From UBA8337 sp038143435 (GTDB lineage: Bacteria > Pseudomonadota > Alphaproteobacteria > RS24): a DNA stretch of 64,000 bases. The translations under genes were made by a program, and so were the position numbers. The stretch lies in NCBI GenBank assembly GCA_038143435.1, contig JAYQLX010000004.1, positions 394,107-458,106 of the forward strand, read 5' to 3'. A model generated the notes under the pieces. That model had not been told where the DNA came from. It was given only the letters and a program-made list of their open reading frames with translations, and searched no databases. Each line of letters starts with the position of its first letter. The first letter of the stretch is position 1. Of the stretch, positions 45,272 to 53,828 are shown in pieces.

Positions 45272-46346
45272 TCGGCCTAAAGATAACGCCATCAAAACCA
45301 TCGGCATTGTCGGCGGCGGCCAATTGGGCCGCATGCTGGCCCTGGCGGCGGCAGAATTGGGCCTGAAAACCCATATTTATTGCCCCGAAGCCGATTGTCC
45401 CGCCGCGCAGGTATCCAGCGCCTTCACTGCCGCCGCTTATGATGATGACGCCGCTTTATCGGCCTTTGCCGCCGCGGTTGATGTCGTCACTTATGAGTTT
45501 GAAAACATTCCCGTCGCGACGGTGGCGCATATTGCTGCCAGCAAAAACGTGTTTCCATCGGCCACGGCGCTGAAAATCGCGCAAGATCGCCTTGAAGAAA
45601 AGTCCTTCATGCGCGCACAAGGTTTCGGCGTTGCTGATTTTTTTGACATTACAGATTTGGCCAGTCTTGAAGCGGCGCTGGCGCACTGTAACGGCACCGG
45701 CATTTTGAAAACCCGCCGCTTCGGCTATGACGGCAAGGGCCAATGGCGGCTTGACGGCGACAGCGAGCTGGCCGCCGTGCTGGCCGAATTGGACGGGCAA
45801 GCGGCCATTTTGGAGGCTTTGGTGCCGTTTGAGCGCGAAGTATCAATCTTGGTGGCGCGCGGGCAAGACGGTGCCACCGCCTGTTATGACGTGATTGAAA
45901 ACGTCCACCGCAATCATATTTTGCACAGCTCCACCCTCCCCGCGCAATTACCCGCCGCACTGCAAGACACGGCCAAAAACATGGCTGAAAAACTGGCCGC
46001 CGCGCTTGATTATGTCGGCGTGCTGGCGATTGAATGTTTTGTCGTCGGCGACGCGCTGCTGATTAATGAAATCGCGCCGCGTGTACATAATTCCGGCCAT
46101 TTGACGCAAGATGCCTGCCATGTCGGCCAGTTTGAGCAGCATATGCGCGCCATTGCCGGTTGGCCGCTCGGCGATGCCACGGCGCATAGCGATGCGGTGA
46201 TGACCAATTTACTGGGCGATGAGATTGAGCAATGGCGCGATTTGGCGGCGCAAAAAGCGACTTATGTGCATCTTTACGGCAAGGCAGAAGCACGGCCGGG
46301 CCGCAAAATGGGCCATGTGACCCGTCTCAGCCCGAAAAATACCTAG
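45258..46346 (+). CDS. purK: N5-carboxyaminoimidazole ribonucleotide synthase PurK
   Basis: PurK is the ATP-grasp ligase that makes N5-CAIR from AIR and bicarbonate. The 362-residue protein starts at a GTG at 45258 within the end of purE and reads KTIGIVGGGQLGRMLALAAA. ATP-grasp marks are TRRFGYDGKGQWRL, AILEALVPFEREVSILVARG and the metal site LLINEIAPRVHNSGH. The last codons overlap the convergent COQ9 stop by the CTAG tetranucleotide. Confidence 0.96.
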   Translation: MTTDNRPKDNAIKTIGIVGGGQLGRMLALAAAELGLKTHIYCPEADCPAAQVSSAFTAAAYDDDAALSAFAAAVDVVTYEFENIPVATVAHIAASKNVFPSATALKIAQDRLEEKSFMRAQGFGVADFFDITDLASLEAALAHCNGTGILKTRRFGYDGKGQWRLDGDSELAAVLAELDGQAAILEALVPFEREVSILVARGQDGATACYDVIENVHRNHILHSSTLPAQLPAALQDTAKNMAEKLAAALDYVGVLAIECFVVGDALLINEIAPRVHNSGHLTQDACHVGQFEQHMRAIAGWPLGDATAHSDAVMTNLLGDEIEQWRDLAAQKATYVHLYGKAEARPGRKMGHVTRLSPKNT

Positions 46347-47013
46347 CTCTGGCGATAGCGCATTTTGGCCAGCGCACCAATCAGCCCGTCAAACGGCGCT
46401 TTGTCGCCGTGAATTTTTTCTGACCAGCCGCGCGCTTGCGCCTTCACTTTTTCAAATTGCATGACATTGTCGATGCGCCGCTCAAGAAAGGCGCGGGTTT
46501 TGGCGTAATCCGCACTGTCATCATCGAACCAGTAAAGCCGCGTTGAAGCAATCACGCCGCTCAAAATCAGCCGTTTGGAGTAATAATTATAATCGGTCGC
46601 CGTATCACCGGCCCAACGCCACATATGATGCGCTGTCTGAAACAATAAATCAGCCGCCAATTTCTGCCGTCCCGGCACCGATAAATAGCCCGCCGCGCGG
46701 CGAGCAGCCTCAATATGGGCGCTATCGACCAGCACACGTTGCCACACCGCCTCAGTAATACGCGCGCGTATTTTCATATCATCAGGAGCGGGTAAAGCGG
46801 CCAGCATCTCGTTATCACCCAGCGCCGAAAATGTCTCAATCAGCGTATCGACACCGCGCGCAAAGGCCAATTCCGCCATGGCCGAGTCAATTTCAGCCGC
46901 GGCAATGGCCTGTTGCAGCAGATTTTTTGACCAGCCTTCAAACGCCACTTCGGGCAAAGGGCTTTTGCAAGCACCGCTTGGCGGGTTTCTGCATAGGGGC
47001 CTTTTTCGCTCAT
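46343..47013 (-). CDS. COQ9 family ubiquinone biosynthesis protein, frame broken near 46963
   Basis: COQ9 proteins bind lipids and assist ubiquinone synthesis. The body EVAFEGWSKNLLQQAIAAAE through QTAHHMWRWAGDTATDYNYY, SGVIASTRLYWFDDDS and FLERRIDNVMQFEKVKAQ is the COQ9 domain. Its frame lacks a good start. An ATG at 47013 in another frame reads MSEKGPYAETRQAVLAKAL and would join it as LLPEVAFEGW if one T were added to the TTT run near 46963. That gives 223 residues. It is divergent from rpsU, a linkage usual in alphaproteobacteria. Confidence 0.88.
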
Positions 47014-47179
47014 GGCGCGACTATGTTGGCAAACGGGCATAAAAACAAGCGCAAATCTGCCGCAGCGCAGGCCATGAATTACGCCGCGCTTGCCCTAGAC
47101 AAAGCCCCGTCAACTTGCTACACCAACCCCAATCGGCGGCGATGAGTCGCTGAAATTTGATTTGAAAGGGTGATGAAAC

Positions 47180-47404
47180 GTGCAAGTTTCCGTTCGTGAT
47201 AATAATGTAGATCAGGCCTATAAGGTTCTGAAGAAAAAGCTTCAGCGTGAAGGTGTCTTCCGTGAAATGAAGCTGCGAAATCACTATGAAAAGCCGTCGG
47301 AAAAGCGCGCCCGCGAAAAAGCGGAAAGCGTGCGCCGTGTTCGCAAGCTGGCCCGTAAGGCCGCCCAGCGCGAAGGTTTGGTCGTCGGCAAGCGTAAATA
47401 CTAA
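47180..47404 (+). CDS. rpsU: 30S ribosomal protein S21
   Basis: A 74-residue small-subunit protein needed for initiation. It starts at a GTG (MQVSVRDNNVDQAYKVLKKK), has REMKLRNHYEKPSEKRAREK and a basic tail ending VVGKRKY. A possible promoter is TAGACA at 47095-47100 and TACACC at 47118-47123 with 17-base spacing. A strong hairpin terminator follows 20 bases after the stop. Confidence 0.97.
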   Translation: MQVSVRDNNVDQAYKVLKKKLQREGVFREMKLRNHYEKPSEKRAREKAESVRRVRKLARKAAQREGLVVGKRKY

Positions 47405-47424
47405 TTTACGCCCTTTAGAAATAA

Positions 47425-47458
47425 AAAAGCCCCGCTCTGAGAGCGGGGCTTTTCTTTT
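47425..47458. terminator. Rho-independent terminator between rpsU and pntB, likely bidirectional
   Basis: A perfect 13-bp stem (AAAAGCCCCGCTC at 47425-47437 and GAGCGGGGCTTTT at 47441-47453) with a 3-base TGA loop. It is followed by TTTTC TTTT on the plus strand and by an A/T run on the other side, so it can serve both rpsU and the converging pnt operon. Confidence 0.9.
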
Positions 47459-47474
47459 GTCGAAACGCGCTCGC

Positions 47475-48881
47475 CTAAAAGGCTTTGACGATATTTTCAA
47501 CCATTTTCTTGGCATCCGAGAACAACATCATCGTGTTGTCGCGGAAAAACAATTCATTCTCGACACCGGCATAGCCTGAGCCCATGCCGCGCTTGATAGA
47601 CAACACGGTTGCGGCGCGGTCAACATCCAAAATCGGCATGCCGTAAATCGGGCTTTGCGGGTCGGTTTTGGCCGACGGATTGGTCACGTCATTGGCCCCG
47701 ATGACAAAAGCCACATCGGCTTGCGCAAACTCGGAATTAATGTCTTCCAGTTCAAACACCTCGTCATAAGGCACATTGGCCTCGGCCAAGAGCACATTCA
47801 TATGCCCCGGCATGCGACCGGCGACCGGATGAATGGCGTAAGTTACTTTCACGCCTTCTTTTTTCAACTCATCGGCCATTTCGCGCAAAGCGTGCTGGGC
47901 TTGCGCCACCGCCATGCCATAGCCCGGCACAATAATGACCGAACCGGCATTTTTCATGATAAAGGCCGCATCCTCGGCACTGCCCTGTTTGACCGGACGC
48001 TGCTCAACGCCTCCGGCAGCTGCCGCGCCGTCTTCGCCGCCAAAGCCGCCCAAAATCACCGAAATGAAAGAGCGGTTCATGCCCTTGCACATAATGTAAG
48101 ACAGAATGGCGCCAGATGAGCCAACCAAAGAGCCGGTGATAATCAACGCCAAATTGCCGAGTGTGAAGCCGATACCGGCAGCGGCCCAGCCTGAGTAAGA
48201 ATTCAGCATGGACACCACAACCGGCATATCCGCCCCACCAATGGGAATAATGATTAAAAAGCCGATGGCAAAGGACAATACGGTGACAAACAAAAACACT
48301 TCTGCCAATTGATTGGCCGGGTCGAGGCACAAATAGACAATACCGGCCAAAATGCTGACGAAAATGATAATATTGATGGCGTGTCGCTGCGGCAGCAATA
48401 TCGGCGCGCCGGACATGGTGCCTTGCAGCTTGGCAAAAGCGATTACCGAGCCGGAGAAGGTTATCGCCCCGATGGCCACGCCAAGCGACATTTCAACAAG
48501 GCTGGCCGTCATGATTGCACCATTTTTCACAATGCCGAAAGCCTCAGGCGACAAAAACGCCGCCCAAGCGACCAATACGGCGGCCATGCCGACCAAAGAG
48601 TGAAACGCGGCAACCAATTGCGGCATATCGGTCATGGCAATGCGCCGCGCGATGACGGCGCCGATAATGCCGCCAATGGCAACACCGGCGGCAATAATGC
48701 CGAAGCTTTCCAGCGAATTATTGTCTAGAAGCGTAAGCGTTGTGGCGACCGCAATGGCCATGCCGGCCATGCCGAAATAATTGCCCTGCCGCGATGTTTC
48801 GGGGCTCGACAGCCCGCGCAAAGACAGGATGAAAAAGACACCTGAAACCAGATAGAGAAGGGTTGATACATTAGCGCTCAT
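47475..48881 (-). CDS. pntB: NAD(P) transhydrogenase subunit beta
   Basis: PntB is the NADP-binding and membrane subunit of the proton-translocating transhydrogenase, which makes NADPH from NADH with the proton-motive force. The 468-residue protein has about nine membrane helices (through GAILSYIMCKGMNRSFISV) and a C-terminal NADP domain: VIIVPGYGMAVAQAQHAL, YAIHPVAGRMPGHMNVLLAE and VIGANDVTNPSA. KRGMGSGYAGVENELFF is the end motif. It is last in the COX4-pntAA-pntAB-pntB run. Confidence 0.96.
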   Translation of the reverse strand: MSANVSTLLYLVSGVFFILSLRGLSSPETSRQGNYFGMAGMAIAVATTLTLLDNNSLESFGIIAAGVAIGGIIGAVIARRIAMTDMPQLVAAFHSLVGMAAVLVAWAAFLSPEAFGIVKNGAIMTASLVEMSLGVAIGAITFSGSVIAFAKLQGTMSGAPILLPQRHAINIIIFVSILAGIVYLCLDPANQLAEVFLFVTVLSFAIGFLIIIPIGGADMPVVVSMLNSYSGWAAAGIGFTLGNLALIITGSLVGSSGAILSYIMCKGMNRSFISVILGGFGGEDGAAAAGGVEQRPVKQGSAEDAAFIMKNAGSVIIVPGYGMAVAQAQHALREMADELKKEGVKVTYAIHPVAGRMPGHMNVLLAEANVPYDEVFELEDINSEFAQADVAFVIGANDVTNPSAKTDPQSPIYGMPILDVDRAATVLSIKRGMGSGYAGVENELFFRDNTMMLFSDAKKMVENIVKAF

Positions 48882-48892
48882 CAGTCAGACCC

Positions 48893-49198
48893 CTAATCTT
48901 TCTTGCGATACATGGCGAGCATGCGCTGGGTTACCAGAAAGCCGCCGAAAATATTGATGGACGCCAAAATAACCGCGCCAAAGCCCAGCCAGCGTGTCAT
49001 CGCACCGGCTTGGTCATCAGCGCTGACATCAGCCCCAATGGCGACCAATGCGCCGACAATAATCACCGATGAAATGGCATTGGTGACCGACATAAGTGGC
49101 GTGTGCAAAGCCGGTGTCACCGACCAGACCACGTAATAGCCGACAAAAACGGCCATGACGAAAATGCTCAACAGATAAACAATGGCATCTACATTCAT
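48893..49198 (-). CDS. NAD(P) transhydrogenase subunit alpha part 2 (PntAB)
   Basis: A 101-residue membrane subunit holding the helices that in E. coli form the C-terminus of PntA. Three helices are visible: IVYLLSIFVMAVFVGYYVVW, ISSVIIVGALVAIGA and WLGFGAVILASINIFGGFLV. The VTPALHTPLMSVTNAISSVI segment between the first two is highly conserved. It overlaps pntAA by 4 bases and precedes pntB by 11. Confidence 0.93.
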   Translation of the reverse strand: MNVDAIVYLLSIFVMAVFVGYYVVWSVTPALHTPLMSVTNAISSVIIVGALVAIGADVSADDQAGAMTRWLGFGAVILASINIFGGFLVTQRMLAMYRKKD

Positions 49199-50424
49199 TT
49201 TTTCGCTCCCTTGACCGGTTTCTTGGCCGCTTTTTTAGCTACCGGTTTTTTGGCCGCGGCTTTTTTCACCGTCGATTTTTTGGCCGGTTTTTTGGGTTGC
49301 AGCGCCGGATGCACGATTTTGCCGTCGCGCGTCAAACCGATACCGGCGATAATTTCATCTTCCCAATCAAGCGCCAGTTCTTTTTTCTCTTTGTCAAAAA
49401 ACGCATCAAGGAAATTGAACAAATTGCGCGAAAACAATTCCGATGCATTGCCGGCCAGACGACCAGGCACATTATGATGCGCCACCAGCTTCACGCCCTT
49501 ATGCGTCGTCACTTTACCGGCTTTCGACAATTTGCAATTGCCGCCCTGCTCGACCGCCAAATCAACCAATACTGCGCCGGGCTTCATGCCTTCCAGCATT
49601 TTTTTGGTGACCAATTCGGGGGCCGGGCGGCCCGGAATAAGCGCCGTGCAAATGACAATATCTTGCTTGGCAATATGTTCGGTCACTAAAGCTTGCTGGC
49701 GCTTTTGATAATCAGCGCTCATTTCTTTGGCATAACCGCCTTCGGTTTCTCCGCTATCATCATCATCGGCTTCCACCATGACAAATGTGCCGCCCAAGCT
49801 CTCCACCTGCTCGGCAGCGGCGCGGCGCACATCGGTGGCGCTGACAATTGCGCCCAAACGCTTGGCTGTCGCAATGGCCTGCAAACCGGCAACGCCTGCG
49901 CCCATGACAAAGACGCGCGCGGCCGGCACCGTGCCCGCCGCCGTCATCATCATCGGCAAAGCGCGGCCATATTCGGCGGTTGCATCGAGCACCGCCTTAT
50001 ATCCGGCAAGATTGGATTGCGATGACAAAATATCCATTGATTGCGCGCGGGTGATGCGCGGCATCAGTTCCATCGCCATCGCTTGAATTTTCGCTGCTGC
50101 GTAAGATTTCACACCGGCCGTATTTTGATACGGGTTCAAAGACGCAATCAGAACGGCACCGCTCTTCATCGCCTTGACCTGACCGGCGGCAGGCGCGCGC
50201 ACGCCAAGCACCACATCGGATTTTTTCAAAACCGCAGCCATTGCTTTGGTGACGGTGGCTCCGGCCTGCTTATAAGCGGCATCTTCGAAACCCGATGCCG
50301 CACCGGCACCGGCTTCGACCGTTACCTTAATCCCGAGGCCGGTCATTTTTTTCACCGTTTCCGGTGTTGCAGAAACACGCGGTTCGCCACCTGCTTCCTT
50401 CAATACAGTCAGGCTTACAGCCAG
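49195..50424 (-). CDS. NAD(P) transhydrogenase subunit alpha part 1 (PntAA) with a lysine-rich tail
   Basis: The soluble NAD-binding subunit of transhydrogenase. Landmarks are GGEPRVSATPETVKKM at the start, the RVFVMGAGVAGLQAIATAKRLGA Rossmann motif and NVPGRLAGNASELFSRNLFN near the end. No ATG is in frame upstream. The first possible good start is CTG at 50424, six bases after GGGAG, giving MAVSLTVLKEAGGEP, which matches the family start better than the TTG at 50403. After HPALQ the usual end is extended by about 32 residues of Lys/Ala/Pro repeats (KKPAKKS to KPVKGAKK), which is not typical of PntAA. Confidence 0.92.
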   Translation of the reverse strand: MAVSLTVLKEAGGEPRVSATPETVKKMTGLGIKVTVEAGAGAASGFEDAAYKQAGATVTKAMAAVLKKSDVVLGVRAPAAGQVKAMKSGAVLIASLNPYQNTAGVKSYAAAKIQAMAMELMPRITRAQSMDILSSQSNLAGYKAVLDATAEYGRALPMMMTAAGTVPAARVFVMGAGVAGLQAIATAKRLGAIVSATDVRRAAAEQVESLGGTFVMVEADDDDSGETEGGYAKEMSADYQKRQQALVTEHIAKQDIVICTALIPGRPAPELVTKKMLEGMKPGAVLVDLAVEQGGNCKLSKAGKVTTHKGVKLVAHHNVPGRLAGNASELFSRNLFNFLDAFFDKEKKELALDWEDEIIAGIGLTRDGKIVHPALQPKKPAKKSTVKKAAAKKPVAKKAAKKPVKGAKK

Positions 50425-50471
50425 TGATTACTCCCGATTTTCAATTTACGGCGGTGCGCTGAGCGCGTCTA

Positions 50472-50624
50472 TCAGCCATACACAAAGAGCAAAAGCATGA
50501 CCAAAATAATGGCAATGACGATGATGCTCCATTTGGTGTAGTCGAGAAATACCTCATAGGTTTTTTCGTGCTCGGGGCGGTCCATTTCATTGCCCCAATC
50601 TTGGCTGTCATTGGTGTCGGTCAT
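50472..50624 (-). CDS. aa3-type cytochrome c oxidase subunit IV microprotein
   Basis: A 50-residue protein read directly from the sequence: MTDTNDSQDWGNEMDRPEHE, then KTYEVFLDYTKWSIIVIAII and a hydrophobic end LVMLLLFVYG. This is the bacterial aa3 oxidase subunit IV pattern (soluble N-terminus, conserved EHEKTYExFL, one membrane helix). It starts at ATG 50624, behind GGAGAG. In alphaproteobacteria it is often found before pntAA, as here, with 47 bases between. The other oxidase subunits are not in the window. Confidence 0.88.
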   Translation of the reverse strand: MTDTNDSQDWGNEMDRPEHEKTYEVFLDYTKWSIIVIAIILVMLLLFVYG

Positions 50625-50687
50625 CAAATTCTCTCCGCTCGATAGGGCGCAAATATAGCAAAAGCCTTGTGTCGCACAAGCTTAGAT

Positions 50688-51500
50688 TTAAACTGTTTCT
50701 ACCGCATCATTCACCGAACCGAAATGGCGGATTTCCTTCATTTCATCAATGTTTTCGGCTTGTTTCATAATCGCGACCATATGCGCCGCCCAATGCGCTT
50801 GCCCTGCGGCATCGCCGATTTCATCTTGGCGCAATTCAATCAACGCATGCGGTAAACCCTTTTGCGTGCCGTGGCGATAAAGGCAATCATTCTTTAATTG
50901 CCCCGAATAAGGCGCGTTATCACCAAAGCAAATATCGGGCTGACGCGCCATATAATCGACCATGAGATTGCGCAAGCGGTCATCTTTGTCCCACAATACG
51001 GCGGCATGCCAGTGCCGCTTCTGGCCGCGCCAATGCGTCGTGAAACTGTGCACTGAGAGGATTATCGGCACATGGCCCGCCGCCAGAGCCGCATCTATGG
51101 CCTGCGCAATGGCGTGATTATATGGCATGTAATAATCATCAATGCGCGCCTGCCACGCCGCCTTATCGTTAAACGGATCGACCTGCCGATTGGCCGGAAT
51201 AATCGCCCCATCGGATAATTTCACCACCAAAGTCGGGTCATCCAAACCGCGATTGGGGTCGATGAGAAGGCGCGAAAATTGCGACGCGACCAGTGGGCAG
51301 TTAAGCCCCTCTGCGATAAGAGAGGCGACATTAAGGGCGCCAATATCATAGGCGATATGGCGCGCCAATTGGTCTTGCGGCAATCCCAGACCGGCCAATT
51401 CGGGCGGAATGTAATTGCTGGCATGGTCGCAAATGATTAAAAATCGCCAATTGCAGTTTTTGTCATCAATCGGCGTGTCAGAATCGGCGACATGAAACAT
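50688..51500 (-). CDS. N-formylglutamate amidohydrolase family protein
   Basis: A 270-residue metal-dependent hydrolase of the FGase family. Metal-site regions are ICDHASNYIPPEL (residue ~25), AYDIGALNVASLIAE and LSVHSFTTHWRGQKRHWH. RLLIDPNRGLDDPTLV is characteristic. In histidine degradation the family removes formate from N-formylglutamate, but here no hut genes are nearby, so the substrate is uncertain. The start at ATG 51500 overlaps the stop of the upstream alpha/beta hydrolase (TGATG). Confidence 0.87.
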   Translation of the reverse strand: MFHVADSDTPIDDKNCNWRFLIICDHASNYIPPELAGLGLPQDQLARHIAYDIGALNVASLIAEGLNCPLVASQFSRLLIDPNRGLDDPTLVVKLSDGAIIPANRQVDPFNDKAAWQARIDDYYMPYNHAIAQAIDAALAAGHVPIILSVHSFTTHWRGQKRHWHAAVLWDKDDRLRNLMVDYMARQPDICFGDNAPYSGQLKNDCLYRHGTQKGLPHALIELRQDEIGDAAGQAHWAAHMVAIMKQAENIDEMKEIRHFGSVNDAVETV

Positions 51501-52522
51501 CAGCCTTGTTTGCGGCGAATATGGCGACCCGGGGTCGTTTTCCCATCGGCCAGAAAGCGCATAATCTCGGCAGTGATTTCGGTTTTCCACGTATGGTGCA
51601 GCAAATGACCGGCCCCGGCCAGCTCAAGCAATTCAACATCGGGCCGCATGCCCAAAAGCGAGGCGGCATTGTAATCAATGTTTACCGTGCGGTCTTTATC
51701 GCCATGAATAATCAGTAATTTGTTTTGCGTGCCCGGCATATCTTTATAGGTTTTTTGCATATCTTCGAGATGATGCTTCAAATTCATCGCATATACCGCA
51801 TTGGTACGGAACGCGCGCGGCTGCAAAATCAACGCAATGGCGGCATCGCGCACATAGTTTTGCGGTGTTGTTTCGGGCCATGCCGCACCCTGTGAACCGG
51901 CTTGCAACTGCGCCGCGCCATATTTGGTCAAAACAATATTCGATAAAATCGGCCCAATGATTGGCAGCGTGACCAAGCGATTGGCCCAATAATCAGGGCC
52001 GTACCAAGGAATAATTGGGGGTGCCAGCATGACAGAGGCGGCAATTTCTTCACCCAATACTTGCGCATAGGCCAAAGCGGTCGAGCCGCCCCAGCTCTGC
52101 CCGATAATCACCGGCATTTCATAGCCCATCGCCCGCACGGCTTGGTGGATTTCACGGGCCTGCGCGCGCGGGTCAGACATTTCTTTGTCGGATAATTTAT
52201 TTTTCGAGCGTCCAATGCCCGGGCGGTCAAAGCTCAGCACCGTGCCATACGCCGCCAATTCATCGCCCAATGCCAACATCATATCATGCGCATTGGCGCT
52301 GGATCCGTGAATCAGCACGAAAACCGGCTTGTCTTTGCCCGCTTCGGCGTTTTTCGACAAATAATGCAAAGTTGCGCCGCGTGTTTCGATAAACGAACCG
52401 GCTTGCGGCAAATCGGCCAAAAGTTTGGCACGCAAGCGCGTATCATGCGCCCATGCGACAAGGCCTAAAATCAAAACGACAGAGAAAACACCGACCAACA
52501 TCAGCGTGTAACGAAAAAACAA
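51500..52522 (-). CDS. Alpha/beta hydrolase with N-terminal membrane anchor; start uncertain
   Basis: A ~340-residue alpha/beta hydrolase. An anchor helix (YTLMLVGVFSVVLILGLVAW) precedes the oxyanion region VFVLIHGSSANAHDM, the nucleophile elbow IIGQSWGGSTALAYAQ, the acid in IIHGDKDRTVNID and the His in GAGHLLHH. No ATG or strong ribosome site is seen at the TTG at 52522. The frame stays open upstream and the codons read IGLYPPKPYGGAD before it, up to the L36 stop, so the true start may be a non-ATG codon nearer 52560. Substrate unknown. Confidence 0.8.
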   Translation of the reverse strand: MFFRYTLMLVGVFSVVLILGLVAWAHDTRLRAKLLADLPQAGSFIETRGATLHYLSKNAEAGKDKPVFVLIHGSSANAHDMMLALGDELAAYGTVLSFDRPGIGRSKNKLSDKEMSDPRAQAREIHQAVRAMGYEMPVIIGQSWGGSTALAYAQVLGEEIAASVMLAPPIIPWYGPDYWANRLVTLPIIGPILSNIVLTKYGAAQLQAGSQGAAWPETTPQNYVRDAAIALILQPRAFRTNAVYAMNLKHHLEDMQKTYKDMPGTQNKLLIIHGDKDRTVNIDYNAASLLGMRPDVELLELAGAGHLLHHTWKTEITAEIMRFLADGKTTPGRHIRRKQG

Positions 52523-52560
52523 ATCAGCCCCGCCATAAGGTTTGGGCGGATAAAGGCCAA

Positions 52561-52686
52561 TCAGCCTTGTCGTGCCTTAAACCGCTTATTGGTTTTGTTA
52601 ATGACATAAAGGCGACCACGACGACGGACCAGCTGGTTTTTCTGGTGACGGTCACGCAGCGACTTCAAAGAATTGCGGACTTTCAT
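52561..52686 (-). CDS. rpmJ: 50S ribosomal protein L36 (YkgO type)
   Basis: A 41-residue ribosomal protein read directly from the minus strand: MKVRNSLKSLRDRHQKNQLV, then RRRGRLYVINKTNKRFKARQ and G. This is the longer zinc-free L36 paralogue common in proteobacteria: the Cys residues of classical L36 are absent. The start at ATG 52686 follows AGGAG. With zinc-free L31 also present, the window's small ribosomal proteins do not need zinc. Confidence 0.95.
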   Translation of the reverse strand: MKVRNSLKSLRDRHQKNQLVRRRGRLYVINKTNKRFKARQG

Positions 52687-52853
52687 CTTCGGCTCCTAAC
52701 AGTAAAGGCCGAAATCGGCCTCAGAAGCGGCGAACATATGAGAGAGGCCTTGCTGTGTCAAGGTCGGAAGCGCATTGCGCTTGCATGGTCGATTATCAGC
52801 CTTCACAAACAATGATTTTTATGTATTTTAACCGCCAATCTTGGGAGTTTTTC

Positions 52854-53828
52854 ATGAAAGCGCAAAATGGTGGCCAGCAGGACCTGCTTCCGGCCGGAGA
52901 ACGGATTGATGCCGCACCGCAATGGTTTCAAGATGCATTGGCCAATACCCCACAAGACAAAAAAACCGTCTATGAGCAAACCGAAATCCATTATCGCCAA
53001 TGGACCGGGCCTGATGCCGATGCGCCCAATGTGGTTTTGGTGCATGGCGGCGGCGCGCATGCGCGCTGGTATGATTTCATCGCCCCGCTTTTGACGCCCT
53101 ATTACAACGCCATTTCGGTTGACCTGCCCGGCATGGGCGATAGCGGTTGGCTGCAAGATTATAAACGCGAAATCATGGCTGAGGCGGTGATTACAATGGT
53201 GCGCGATGCCGGTTTCAAATCCAAACCGGCGATTATCGGCCATTCCATGGGCGGCATGGTGAGCCTGATGACCAGCCATCTTTATCATCAAGAATTGGCG
53301 GCGCTGATGATGTGCGATTATTATGTGCGCCCGCCCCATGCCCATGAAGAATGGTATATGGAATAAGATGAAAACGGGGTCATGCGCCCGCGCGAAACGC
53401 GCCCGACCCGGGTTTATGAAGATTTTGAAACGGCGCTGGCGCGCTTTCGCCTGCAACCCGAACAACCTTGTGCCAATCAATTTATTGTCGATTTCATCGG
53501 TGAACATTCATTGCGCCAAGTCGAGGGCGGCTGGACGTGGAAATTTGACCCGCATATGTATCGCGATTTTCCAATGGGTCGCGATTGGCCGGAAATTTAC
53601 CGCGATTTGCCGCTGCCGACAGCCGCCATGTTTGGTGAATTGTCACATGATTGGGAAAACATCACCCGCAATGACATTATCGCTTATATGAAAAGCCTGC
53701 GCCCAACCATGCCGCATTTCGACTTGCTTGGCGCGCGCCATCACGTATTGCTAGACCAACCGCTGGCCTTTGCCTCAAGCATTAAACAGCAAATGGAAAA
53801 TTGGCAGGCGCAAGGCGCTTTCGACTAA
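52854..53828 (+). pseudogene. Alpha/beta hydrolase interrupted by an in-frame TAA
   Basis: An alpha/beta hydrolase from ATG 52854 (GGGAG upstream; MKAQNGGQQDLLPAGERIDA). The oxyanion region is NVVLVHGGGAHARWYDF and the nucleophile elbow is AIIGHSMGGMVSLMTSH. At 53364-53366 a TAA stops the frame after HAHEEWYME. The same frame then continues without a shift as DENGVMRPRETRPTRVYEDF through the C-terminal cap and LGARHHVLLDQP, which holds the catalytic His. One base change of a sense codon (for example AAA, CAA or GAA) explains it. The C-terminal half lacks its own ribosome site. Read error or real nonsense mutation cannot be told apart here. Confidence 0.82.

Noticed and set aside
13276..53366. 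Stop-codon reassignment (TGA, TAG or TAA read as sense)
   Set aside because: All three stops occur inside genes but also end many intact genes here, and most internal stops come with a frame change rather than continuing in frame.
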